From assembly GCF_022771645.1 (NCBI RefSeq), contig NZ_JALFCU010000081.1:1-9812 (forward strand): a DNA stretch of 9,812 nt, read 5' to 3'. The stretch is from Selenomonas sp. Its GTDB lineage: Bacteria; Bacillota; Negativicutes; Selenomonadales; Selenomonadaceae. Within the stretch, counting starts at the first letter, position 1; every line of letters starts with the position of its first letter. The notes under the pieces were generated by a model. The model was not told the DNA's origin. It made no database searches and saw only the letters and a program-made list of their open reading frames with translations. The position numbers and the translations under genes are program-made. Below are positions 1 to 6,604 of this stretch, in pieces.

Positions 1-17
1 TTTTCCGCAAGAAATGA

Positions 18-26
18 TGCTATAAT
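18..26 (+). promoter_or_regulatory. Extended -10 promoter of the glycosyltransferase gene
   Basis: A perfect TATAAT (21-26) is preceded by TG one base upstream (TGCTATAAT), which is an extended -10 element. The -35 would fall at or before the first base of the window, so it cannot be judged. The expected start of transcription is near 33, giving a short 5' leader before the ATG at 68. The Shine-Dalgarno AAAGGA at 53-58 lies nine bases before that ATG. Confidence 0.6.
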
Positions 27-67
27 CATACCATAGAAACTCATTTTTTGCGAAAGGAATCACGCGC

Positions 68-1345
68 ATGGACGTCTACGAAAACACCACCATCTTCATC
101 GCCTGCCCGGCCAACTGCGTCACGGGCGGTCCCGAGCTCCTACACCAGCTGGCCTCCGAGCTCCTGCGGCGTGGCCTGAGGGCCTTCCTCTGGTATCCGG
201 ATGCCAAGAGCGGCTGCCCACCCCAGCCGGGCGAATACCGGAAATACCGCGTCCCTTACGTCCAGAACATCACGGACGCGCCCGAGCACATCGTGATGTT
301 CCCGGAGACCATGACCGTCCTCCTCCCGCGCATCCACCACGCTCGCTGCATCCTCTGGTGGCTGAGCGTCGACAATTATCTCAACAGCCTGCGCGACTTT
401 TTTGCAGACCCTCCTTCCACGTTCGCATCGCGGCCGCTTGCAGAGCAGATTTTCCTCTTTTCTCCCGGCACGCGGCTGGAGCATTGGGTGCAGTCCGAAT
501 ACGCGCGTCAGTTTGTCCTGCAAAATCACGTGCCGGCCGCACAGGTTTATACGGTCGGCGACTATCTCCAATCCGCCACCCATCTCGGCGCACTGGGCAC
601 AACGGCCGGTGGCCGGCTAGACATTGTCACCTACAATCCGAAAAAGGGGTTCGAGTTCACGCAGAAACTCATCGATGCTGCACCTGACATCAAGTGGGCG
701 CCGATCATAAACATGACGGCAGAGGAAGTCCACACGTTGCTCGCCCACGCGAAATGCTACATCGACTTCGGTAATCATCCGGGGCAAGACCGTCTCCCGC
801 GCGAGGCGGCGATGGCTGGCTGCTGCGTCATCACAGGACGGCGTGGTGCGGCGGCGAACGACATCGACGTGCCGATCCCCGCATCGTACAAATTTGACAA
901 CCATCAGGAAAGCATCCCACGCATCCTCGCCTGCATTCGTAGCTGTCTCACGGCGTATGCCGTGCACCGGCCAGCGTTCAAGGCGTATCGTGCGATGATC
1001 GCGGGGCAAAAAGAGCGCTTCCGCCACGACGTCGCCGCCGCCCTGCCCGTCCGCTATGATGTGCCCGCCCGTCGGCACATCGTCGTGCAAAATGGGCCGC
1101 ATCTCAAAGACCGTCTGCTCACCCTCCTGTCGGATGCCACCATCGACATCGTTGGCGTCTGGTTTGATGAAATTGGCCCCGGAGAAGTGCGTCTCGGACA
1201 ACACGAAATCCCCATTCTCTGGCCGGACGAAGTGCCATTCCTCTATCAAGAAGGCCGCATCGACGCCATCCTGCTCGACGAGACGAACGGCAAAGGCGCA
1301 GCAGAGCTCGCCGCACACGGCGTGCCGGATTCGATTCTCTGTTGA
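68..1345 (+). CDS. GT-B-like glycosyltransferase family protein (425 aa)
   Basis: Probable cytosolic glycosyltransferase of the group 1/GT4-like fold; the sugar donor and acceptor cannot be told. The N-terminal half has a Rossmann-type start (IFIACPANCVTGGPELLHQL, residues 9-28) in which the GGPE stretch resembles the nucleotide-sugar transferase glycine loop. The second half contains YNPKKGFEFTQKLI (189-202) and a segment around 239-262 with PREAAMAGC. That segment matches the region where GT4 enzymes carry the donor-binding glutamates (PREA followed by a Gly-containing strand). Residues from about 336 to 425 form an extra alpha/beta segment beginning RRHIVVQNG, not typical of a minimal GT-B enzyme. 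The ATG at 68 has AAAGGA nine bases upstream and follows an extended -10 promoter. The gene stands alone on the plus strand and converges on sua5. No signal peptide or membrane segment is visible. The fold assignment is fairly secure, the exact role is not. Confidence 0.7.
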   Translation: MDVYENTTIFIACPANCVTGGPELLHQLASELLRRGLRAFLWYPDAKSGCPPQPGEYRKYRVPYVQNITDAPEHIVMFPETMTVLLPRIHHARCILWWLSVDNYLNSLRDFFADPPSTFASRPLAEQIFLFSPGTRLEHWVQSEYARQFVLQNHVPAAQVYTVGDYLQSATHLGALGTTAGGRLDIVTYNPKKGFEFTQKLIDAAPDIKWAPIINMTAEEVHTLLAHAKCYIDFGNHPGQDRLPREAAMAGCCVITGRRGAAANDIDVPIPASYKFDNHQESIPRILACIRSCLTAYAVHRPAFKAYRAMIAGQKERFRHDVAAALPVRYDVPARRHIVVQNGPHLKDRLLTLLSDATIDIVGVWFDEIGPGEVRLGQHEIPILWPDEVPFLYQEGRIDAILLDETNGKGAAELAAHGVPDSILC

Positions 1346-1351
1346 GCCATC

Positions 1352-1396
1352 AAAAAAAATGCTGTTGCACGCGCACCGTGCAACAGCATTTTTTTT
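1352..1396. terminator. Bidirectional terminator between the glycosyltransferase and sua5
   Basis: A near-perfect inverted repeat has arms of the form A-tract + ATGCTGTTGCACG and its complement, with a five-base loop around 1372-1376. It is flanked by A8 on the left and T8 on the right, so it works as an intrinsic terminator in both directions. It serves the two convergent genes; the TAA stop of sua5 (1395-1397) lies within the edge of the repeat. Confidence 0.9.
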
Positions 1397-2456
1397 AGAT
1401 CGTGATGGTATTCCCACCGCTCGCCTTGTGCAAGCGGTTCATGATGGCGAGGCCGAGCCCCGTTTCCGTCGTGCCCTCGCCGAGGAGCGCGTCGGCCGCC
1501 GTATCGTCGAATGCGATGAGCGCTTCGTAGATGTGCGCGGCGATGGCGGCGAGGTCGCCTTGCGGGCCGTAGGACTTGCGGAGCTCGTCCGGCACGAGGT
1601 CTCGGAGCTCGTCGCAGACCTCGTCGCTCGCGAGGATGCCGACCGTGCGGCCTTCCTTCTGCAAGTGACGCACGTGACGACGGAACGCCGCCGCCATCTT
1701 CGCGGGCGCGCCCTCGAGGAGCGTCAAGGGCGCCTTCGGCGCGTAGTGCTTGTACTTCATGCCCGGTGCCTTTGGCGTGACGTTTGCGCCGACGAGCGCC
1801 GGGTCGAGCTTGACCCCGCCGAGCACTTCCCGCAGCATCTCGCGCGTGATCGCGCCTGGGCGCAGGATGGTCGCGACCGGCCCCGTGCAATCGACGATCG
1901 TCGACTCGACGCCGAAGCGGCATGCGCCGCCATCGAGGATCAGCGGGATGCGCCCGTCCATATCGCGCAAGACGGACGCCGCTGTCGTCGGGCTCGGCCG
2001 GCCCGAGAGATTCGCGGACGGCGCGGCGACCGGCACGCCCGCCGCGCGGATCATCGCCCGCGCCGCCGCGCTCTCCGGCATGCGCACGCCGACCGTCGCG
2101 AGCCCGCCCGTGATGCGGTCGGGCACGATGGACGTGCGGCGGAGGATCAGCGTCATCGGGCCGGGCAGGAACGCCGCCATGAGCTTCTCCGCCATCGGCG
2201 GGATATCCTCCGCAATCCCCTCGACCATGGCACGATCCGCGACGTGGAGGATCAGCGGGTTGTCGGACGGACGGCCTTTCGCCTCATAAATCTTCGCGCA
2301 CGCCGCGCCGTCGAGCCCGTTCGCCCCGAGCCCGTACACCGTCTCCGTCGGGAACGCCACGAGCTGCCCGGAGCGGAGGAGGCTGCCGGCTTCGGCGAGG
2401 GCGGATTGGGCTGTGTCGCTCTTCAAATCTTCGATGTTCAAAACTTTGGTTTTCAT
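1395..2456 (-). CDS. sua5: Threonylcarbamoyl-AMP synthase, Sua5 type (353 aa)
   Basis: Makes threonylcarbamoyl-adenylate from threonine, bicarbonate and ATP, the first step of t6A formation at position 37 of ANN-decoding tRNAs; it acts in the cytosol and hands its product to the TsaBDE machinery. The YrdC/TsaC domain fills about residues 14-205. It shows FPTETVYGLG (35-44), the KGRPSDNPL signature (60-68; K60, R62, S64, N66) and APSANLSG (145-152). A linker with PGMKYKHYAP (231-240) leads to a C-terminal Sua5 domain up to 353. The length matches the two-domain Sua5 form and not the roughly 200-residue TsaC form. The ATG at 2456 has only a weak purine-rich site (AAGAAAG) upstream. It is the last gene of a minus-strand block with prfA and prmC, but 312 bp carrying a palindromic repeat separate it from prmC, so it may be read through or have its own unseen promoter. 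Confidence 0.95.
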   Translation of the reverse strand: MKTKVLNIEDLKSDTAQSALAEAGSLLRSGQLVAFPTETVYGLGANGLDGAACAKIYEAKGRPSDNPLILHVADRAMVEGIAEDIPPMAEKLMAAFLPGPMTLILRRTSIVPDRITGGLATVGVRMPESAAARAMIRAAGVPVAAPSANLSGRPSPTTAASVLRDMDGRIPLILDGGACRFGVESTIVDCTGPVATILRPGAITREMLREVLGGVKLDPALVGANVTPKAPGMKYKHYAPKAPLTLLEGAPAKMAAAFRRHVRHLQKEGRTVGILASDEVCDELRDLVPDELRKSYGPQGDLAAIAAHIYEALIAFDDTAADALLGEGTTETGLGLAIMNRLHKASGGNTITI

Positions 2457-2519
2457 TCAGCAACGTTCTTTCTTATTCCGAAAAACTCACAAAAGATTGT
2501 CAAACGCCACACACCACCG

Positions 2520-2727
2520 AAGCCTTCCCCTTCGGGGAAGGTGGCGGCCGTAGGCCGACGGAAAGGGTGTCGGAGGTAGGACATAAGTTATACTCTCGAT
2601 TGCAACAGCGAAGGCGTGCAATAACTTGCAATTTCCTTCGCCGTTACAATCCTGCGAACTGTAACTTCCTACCTTCGACACCCTTTCCACCGCTAACGCG
2701 GTCCCCCTTCCCCGTAGGGGAAGGCTT
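2520..2727. repeat. MITE-like palindromic element with structured 60-bp terminal inverted repeats
   Basis: Fills most of the 312-bp gap between prmC and sua5. The left end (2520-2581) and the right end (2667-2727) are inverted copies of each other, starting AAGCCTTCCCC and closing with GGAAAGGGTGTCG and GGTAGGA. Each arm holds two hairpins. The outer one is CCTTCCCC/GGGGAAGG with a three-base loop (2523-2541 and 2706-2724). The inner one is CGGCC/GGCCG (2545-2557) in the left arm but ACCGC/GCGGT (2689-2702) in the right arm. The pairing is therefore kept although the sequence has changed. The core (2582-2666) has further dyads, for example GTTACA/TGTAAC at 2643-2665 and GCGAAGG/CCTTCGC. It encodes no transposase; a 92-codon minus-strand ORF across it is just the translated repeat. 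No clear target-site duplication is seen. The family is not named from sequence alone. Confidence 0.75.
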
Positions 2728-2768
2728 TTATTACTTCCGTATTCGCAACGTCCAACGTTCATCAACAG

Positions 2769-3737
2769 TTATTTCTTCCACGCGACAACGACGCGTTCAA
2801 CCCCGCCGTAGTCTTTCAATATTTCCGTCCGCGCAAAGTTCCCGCTATCCGTCGCCATCTGTGCGACCGCCTTCGCCTGATGAATCCCGACTTCGACAGC
2901 GAGGAAGCCGTCGTCCGCGAGGAGCGCGGGGCTATCCGCGATGAGGCGGCGGTAGAACGCAAGACCGTCGGGGCCGCCAGCGAGCGCCGTGCGCGGCTCT
3001 TTGCAGCGGACTTCGGGCGCTAATTGCTCGATGTCTGCATCGGGGATGTACGGCGGATTCGAGAGAATCGCGTCGTAACGCGCCTCATCCGCGCTGCCCG
3101 CGCCTGTGTCAGCTTGTGCCTCGCGGAGCGGCACGAGCAGGTCACCCGTGTAGAACGTGATGCGGTCCGTCAATCCGAACGCCGCTGCGTTTTCCTCCGC
3201 GACCTTGCGCGCCGCCTCGGAGATGTCAACGGTGTCCGCTGTCGCGTCCGGCACGTACGTCAGCACGGAGAGGCAGATCGCGCCCGTGCCAGTGCCGATG
3301 TCGGCGAAATGCGCGGGATGCCGTTCGGCCGTCTCCGCTGGCGCTTCTTCGCTGTCGGTTTCTTCCGACGTCTGCTTGTTCGCTGCGCCGCTCAGCCGCT
3401 TCAACCGCTCAACCGCCGCCTGCACGAGGATTTCCGTGTCGGGGCGCGGCACGAGCGTGTCTTCCGTGACTTTGAACGACAATCCCATAAATTCTCGTTT
3501 CCCGATGATGTACGCCACTGGCACACGCTGGATCCGTTGTTTGATTGCTTCTCGGTACGACGCAAGCTCCTCGGGCTGGAGCGGCTCTTCAAAGTGGACG
3601 TAAAGATAGATGCGTTCTTTCTTCAGCACATGGCCGAGCAGAACCTCTGCGTCAATGCGTGGCGACTCGATGCCTTTTTCCTGAAAAAAACGCTCCGTCC
3701 ATTTGAGGATGCGTCCGATGGTCCAAACTTCGTTCAT
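2769..3737 (-). CDS. prmC: Peptide chain release factor N5-glutamine methyltransferase (322 aa)
   Basis: Transfers a methyl group from S-adenosylmethionine to the glutamine of the GGQ motif in release factors 1 and 2 and so improves peptide release. The N-terminal helical substrate-binding domain covers about residues 1-95. It is followed by LVPRPDTE (95-102), the SAM-binding loop DIGTGTGAI (146-154) and the catalytic NPPYI (227-231) that holds the target glutamine. EPRTALAGGPDGL (247-259) is the typical C-terminal family block. At 322 residues it is longer than the usual 275-290. The excess is a Ser/Glu/Thr-rich insert at about 116-142 between the two domains and a small one at about 207-219. 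The start ATG (3735-3737) overlaps the prfA stop TGA (3734-3736) in an ATGA junction, indicating translational coupling of the enzyme with its substrate. Confidence 0.96.
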   Translation of the reverse strand: MNEVWTIGRILKWTERFFQEKGIESPRIDAEVLLGHVLKKERIYLYVHFEEPLQPEELASYREAIKQRIQRVPVAYIIGKREFMGLSFKVTEDTLVPRPDTEILVQAAVERLKRLSGAANKQTSEETDSEEAPAETAERHPAHFADIGTGTGAICLSVLTYVPDATADTVDISEAARKVAEENAAAFGLTDRITFYTGDLLVPLREAQADTGAGSADEARYDAILSNPPYIPDADIEQLAPEVRCKEPRTALAGGPDGLAFYRRLIADSPALLADDGFLAVEVGIHQAKAVAQMATDSGNFARTEILKDYGGVERVVVAWKK

Positions 3738-4804
3738 TCGTTCACCTGTTTCAAGCGTTCCGCCTGGTCCGCAGTAATCAAGGCCGCGAGCAGTTCGTCG
3801 AGGTCACCGCTGAGCACGTCGTCGATGCGGTGGATCGTCAGGCCGATACGGTGATCCGTCACGCGGCCTTGCGGGAAATTGTACGTGCGGATGCGCTCGC
3901 TGCGATCGCCCGAGCCGACCTGGTGTTTGCGGTCGGCCGCGACGGCATCGGCCTGCTCTTGCTCCGCGCGGGCTTTCAAGCGCGCGCGCAGGACTTTCAT
4001 GGCCTTTTCCTTGTTCTTCAGCTGCGATTTTTCGTCCTGGCACTGCACGACGAGACCCGTCGGCAAATGCGTGATGCGGATGGCCGTCTCCGTGCGGTTG
4101 ACGTACTGGCCGCCCGCGCCCGACGCGCAATACGTATCGATGCGCAGGTCCTTCGCGTCGATGGCGACGTCGACGTCCTCGGCCTCCGGCAGCACGGCGA
4201 CGGTCGCGGCCGACGTGTGGATGCGGCCGCCCGATTCCGTCAAGGGCACACGCTGCACGCGGTGCGTGCCGCTCTCGTATTTCAGCCGGCTGTACGCGCC
4301 CGCGCCCGCGACGAGGAACGTGACCTCCTTGAAACCGCCGATCTCCGTCGCGTTCTGCGACAGCAGTTCGACGCGCCAGCCCTGCCGCTCGGCGTAGCGG
4401 CTGTACATGCGGAACAGGTCGCCCGCGAACAGCGCCGCCTCGTCGCCGCCGACGCCGCCGCGAATCTCCATGATGACGTTGCGCGCGTCGTTCGGGTCTT
4501 TCGGGAGCAGCAAAAGAGGGAGCTCGCGGTCGAGCTCCTCTTTTTGTGCGTTGAGTTCTGTGAGTTCTTCTTCTATCAAATGGCGCAGCTCGTCGTCCGG
4601 CTGCTCGTCAAAGAGCGCCTTGTCCTCGGCGATCTGCTTTGTGACGGACTTGTAGTCGCGGTATTTCGCCACGATCGGCGCGAGCTGCGCATGCTCCTTG
4701 TTGTAGGATTGCCAGCACGCGATGTCCGCGAGCACGGACGGGTCGGCGATGAGGGATTCGAGTTCCTTGTATTTGTCTTCGACAGCTTGGAGCTGTTCGA
4801 GCAC
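3734..4804 (-). CDS. prfA: Peptide chain release factor 1 (356 aa)
   Basis: Class I release factor that reads UAA and UAG in the ribosomal A site and triggers peptidyl-tRNA hydrolysis. The length is normal for RF1. The codon-recognition tripeptide is PLT (187-189, in RVPLTESGGRIHTSAATVAV), which fits the RF1 PxT pattern and not the RF2 SPF. The catalytic GGQ is at 231-233 (ASGAGGQYVN) and Q233 is the PrmC target. The N-terminal helical domain is rich in charged residues. Translation starts at GTG (4802-4804) with AAGGAAG six to seven bases upstream; no better in-frame ATG is nearby. Only 15 bp separate it from the stop of the DUF1385 gene, so its ribosome site overlaps the end of that gene, and it overlaps prmC downstream by 4 bp: one operon. 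Confidence 0.97.
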   Translation of the reverse strand: MLEQLQAVEDKYKELESLIADPSVLADIACWQSYNKEHAQLAPIVAKYRDYKSVTKQIAEDKALFDEQPDDELRHLIEEELTELNAQKEELDRELPLLLLPKDPNDARNVIMEIRGGVGGDEAALFAGDLFRMYSRYAERQGWRVELLSQNATEIGGFKEVTFLVAGAGAYSRLKYESGTHRVQRVPLTESGGRIHTSAATVAVLPEAEDVDVAIDAKDLRIDTYCASGAGGQYVNRTETAIRITHLPTGLVVQCQDEKSQLKNKEKAMKVLRARLKARAEQEQADAVAADRKHQVGSGDRSERIRTYNFPQGRVTDHRIGLTIHRIDDVLSGDLDELLAALITADQAERLKQVNE

Positions 4805-4819
4805 GAAAATCTTCCTTTC

Positions 4820-5758
4820 TTACGAAGAAACGCTCGGCAGCATTTCGGCAGATTCTTCCGTTTTCGCGATGTCTTTGTACTCGCCTGTCCCCGGCACGAT
4901 CTCTTCGGCGGGGAGGACGGCTTTCAGCGACTCGATCGCCACCTCGACCATGTCGTCCTCCGGCGGGCGCGTCGTGAGGTACTGGAGCCACAGGCCGGGC
5001 TGGATGATTTTGAGAGCGACGGGATTCGTCGTGCGGCCGGCGTAGCGGATGAGCTCGTAGCTGATGCCGGCGACGACCGGCAGCAGCAGCACGCGGCTCG
5101 CGATGCGCTCGATGAGGCTCGGCCAGCCGAGGAACGCGAAGACGAAGATTGACACGAGCATGACGATGAGCAGGAAATTCGTACCGCAGCGCGGATGCAG
5201 GCGGCTGAACTGCTGCACGTTCTCGACCGTCAGCGGCAGCCCCGCCTCGTAACAATGGATCGTCTTGTGCTCCGCACCGTGGTACTGGAACACGCGGCGG
5301 ATGTCCCTCATGCGCGAGATGCCCCAGATGTATCCGAGGAAAATGATGAGGCGCAGCGCGCCCTCCATGAGGTTCAGGAACACAGGATCGTCCGTGATAA
5401 AATGGAAGAACTTCGCGCCGCCCGTCGGAATCGCGATGAAGAGGATCGCCGCGAGCACGAACGCGAACGCGATCGTCCCGGCCATTTCTTTGTCCGTGAG
5501 CTGCTCGTCCTCCTCGCCCGCCATTTTCGCCGAATACGACAGCGAACGGATGCCGAGCACGAGCGACTCCACGAGCGACACCGTGCCGCGGAGAAACGGC
5601 TTCTTGAGGATCGTGTATTTGTCCGCGATGGAATGCACGGGCCCGCAGTCGACCTCGATGCGCCCCTCGGGACTCCGCACCGCCGTCGCGACCTTTCCCG
5701 GTCCGCGCATCATGACGCCCTCGATGACGGCCTGCCCACCGACACTCAGCTTGCCCAT
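4820..5758 (-). CDS. DUF1385 family integral membrane protein, YqhQ-like (312 aa)
   Basis: Predicted inner-membrane protein of the DUF1385/YqhQ family, whose biochemical role is not established. Family hallmarks are plain: GGQAVIEGVMMRGP (7-20), YHGAEHKTIHCYE (159-171) and HPRCGTNFL (188-196). The conserved His, Glu and Cys residues suggest a metal site, which is inference. Hydrophobic segments lie at about 93-112, 131-148, 193-212 and 219-238. The last 50 residues are hydrophilic and acidic. I place the start at the ATG 5756-5758 (MGKLSVGG), which has AGGAGG eight bases upstream. A longer TTG-initiated reading from 5776 would put that Shine-Dalgarno inside the gene and is unlikely. It is the first gene of the DUF1385-prfA-prmC operon, a linkage common in Clostridia and Negativicutes. 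Confidence 0.93.
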   Translation of the reverse strand: MGKLSVGGQAVIEGVMMRGPGKVATAVRSPEGRIEVDCGPVHSIADKYTILKKPFLRGTVSLVESLVLGIRSLSYSAKMAGEEDEQLTDKEMAGTIAFAFVLAAILFIAIPTGGAKFFHFITDDPVFLNLMEGALRLIIFLGYIWGISRMRDIRRVFQYHGAEHKTIHCYEAGLPLTVENVQQFSRLHPRCGTNFLLIVMLVSIFVFAFLGWPSLIERIASRVLLLPVVAGISYELIRYAGRTTNPVALKIIQPGLWLQYLTTRPPEDDMVEVAIESLKAVLPAEEIVPGTGEYKDIAKTEESAEMLPSVSS

Positions 5759-5788
5759 AGCGATTCCTCCTTGCAAAAATTCTCCTTC

Positions 5789-5797
5789 ACTTTACCA
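5789..5797 (-). promoter_or_regulatory. Possible extended -10 for the DUF1385-prfA-prmC operon
   Basis: On the minus strand TGGTAAAGT (TG-n-TAAAGT) lies about 30 bases before the DUF1385 start and just downstream of the rpmE terminator. No convincing -35 is present. A promoter is expected here because of the terminator, but this particular placing is tentative. Confidence 0.3.
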
Positions 5798-5831
5798 CAA
5801 AATGCTGAAAAAGCATAGGAAAATCGCGCAC

Positions 5832-5862
5832 AAAAAAGAGCCGCCGCAAAAAGCAGCAGCTC
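5832..5862 (-). terminator. Intrinsic terminator of rpmE
   Basis: In the minus-strand transcript GAGCTGCTGC pairs over ten positions (two G-U) with GCGGCGGCTC around a TTTTT loop and is followed by six T. It begins 18 bases after the rpmE stop. A weaker ATGCT/AGCAT hairpin with TTTT follows at about 5799-5817. Confidence 0.85.
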
Positions 5863-5880
5863 TCCGTGATCTCGAAACGA

Positions 5881-6084
5881 TCAATGCTTGCCGTAGCGCT
5901 TGTTGAACTTCTCGATGCGGCCGCCGGCAGCGACATCACGCTGACGACCCGTGAAGAACGGATGGCACTTCGAGCACACGTCGACGCGGATCTCCGGCTT
6001 CGTGGAACCCGTCGTGAACGTGTTGCCGCAGCCGCAGATGACCTTCGCCTCCGGGTAATACTTCGGATGAATGCCTTCTTTCAT
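5881..6084 (-). CDS. rpmE: 50S ribosomal protein L31, zinc-binding type (67 aa)
   Basis: Small protein of the large ribosomal subunit that bridges to the 30S head. It has the full length of the zinc-binding L31 type, with the four cysteine ligands at C17, C19, C37 and C40 (CGC and CSKC) and the family opening MKEGIHPKYYPEA. The start is the ATG at 6082-6084, which has GAGGTGG six bases upstream. An in-frame extension to 6129 begins at another ATG without a ribosome site and would add 15 residues unlike any L31. The gene is monocistronic: a strong promoter and a 140-base structured leader precede it and an intrinsic terminator follows. Confidence 0.97.
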   Translation of the reverse strand: MKEGIHPKYYPEAKVICGCGNTFTTGSTKPEIRVDVCSKCHPFFTGRQRDVAAGGRIEKFNKRYGKH

Positions 6085-6224
6085 GTTTTTCCACCTCGCT
6101 TTGCCCCAAAAACTGGGAATAGGATACAAGGAAGCTCTGCGCTCCCTTGGTTCTGACCTAGCTTCCCGCCTCTGGGGAAGTACCAGTCGAAAAACTGGAA
6201 TCAGACGTCAGCACGTCCGATACG
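6085..6224 (-). promoter_or_regulatory. Structured 5' leader of rpmE, candidate L31 autoregulatory leader
   Basis: The roughly 140-base leader is unusually long for a 67-codon gene and holds several stems. These are CCAGT/ACTGG (6183-6198), CTTCCC/GGGAAG (6162-6180), and a competing GGAAGCT/AGCTTCC (6130-6136 with 6160-6166). The second and third share bases 6162-6166, so they cannot form together. A small CCC/GGG stem (6104-6117) ends just before the Shine-Dalgarno (6091-6097). AAAAACTGG occurs twice, at 6108-6116 and 6190-6198. Leaders bound by L31 are known in several phyla; whether this belongs to one of them was not tested. Confidence 0.5.
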
Positions 6225-6230
6225 CCGAAT

Positions 6231-6260
6231 AGTATAGCACAAGGGAACGCGCCAGTGCAA
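6231..6260 (-). promoter_or_regulatory. Sigma-70 promoter of rpmE
   Basis: Minus-strand TTGCAC (6260-6255) and TATACT (6236-6231) are separated by 18 bases. The start of transcription should be near 6224. The upstream edge of the promoter abuts the start of the decayed phage-like patch. Confidence 0.75.
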
Positions 6261-6301
6261 GGAAAATTTCTACCTGCATCGGCACGGACACGCTCGACCG
6301 C

Positions 6302-6604
6302 ATGAACTATGGAAAATACGCAGACGGCGGTGTCATCGCGCCGACGCCGTATGTGCCGAACCTCTCGCAGCACGCGACACAGAAAGCGCAGAGCCTGACG
6401 CGCACGAACGCGAACGGCAAACTAGAAGCGCTGATGCAGGAACAGACGCAGACGATCCGCCAGATGGGCAAGAACGAAGCCGGCGGCGGGGTTGTGGTGC
6501 TGAATACGCACGCCTCCAGCGACGACGTGATGAGAGCCCTCGCAGAGAATCCGCGTGTGGTGCAGACGATACTGGGGAGGCAGAGGCATTTCGGGTTCAG
6601 ATGA
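6302..6604 (+). pseudogene. C-terminal fragment of a phage tail tape measure-like protein
   Basis: A 100-codon open stretch whose start resembles the glycine-rich tail of phage tape measure proteins (YADGGVIAPTPYVP, residues 6-19). It ends with a helix-rich terminus (NTHASSDDVMRALAENP, then the last residues GFR). The frame stays open upstream to 6233 but offers no start with a ribosome site, and the ATG at 6302 also lacks one. It is therefore read as the 3' end of a gene whose rest is gone, with the break somewhere between about 6262 and 6300, right against the rpmE promoter. Most likely a prophage scar. The family call rests on composition and the ADGGVI motif and is moderate; it could also be annotated as a hypothetical protein. 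Confidence 0.5.

Noticed and set aside
1056..2579. 507-codon plus-strand ORF opposite sua5 and the end of the glycosyltransferase
   Set aside because: Its composition is Arg/Asp/Ala/His-rich, typical of an antisense frame in GC-rich DNA. It crosses a strong terminator and opposes a certain gene.
2520..2727. Repeat considered as a CRISPR or an insertion sequence
   Set aside because: Two inverted arms only, no spacer periodicity, no transposase and no clear target duplication.
2487..2765. 92-codon minus-strand ORF between prmC and sua5
   Set aside because: It is the translated palindromic repeat (PLRGRG and its mirror LPRRGR at both ends), has no ribosome site and no protein-like character.
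3830..5152. 440-codon plus-strand ORF opposite prfA and the DUF1385 gene
   Set aside because: Antisense shadow rich in RR/DD/VV runs; both minus-strand genes are unambiguous.
5759..5776. N-terminal extension of the DUF1385 protein from a TTG
   Set aside because: The extension would contain the AGGAGG ribosome site of the ATG at 5758.
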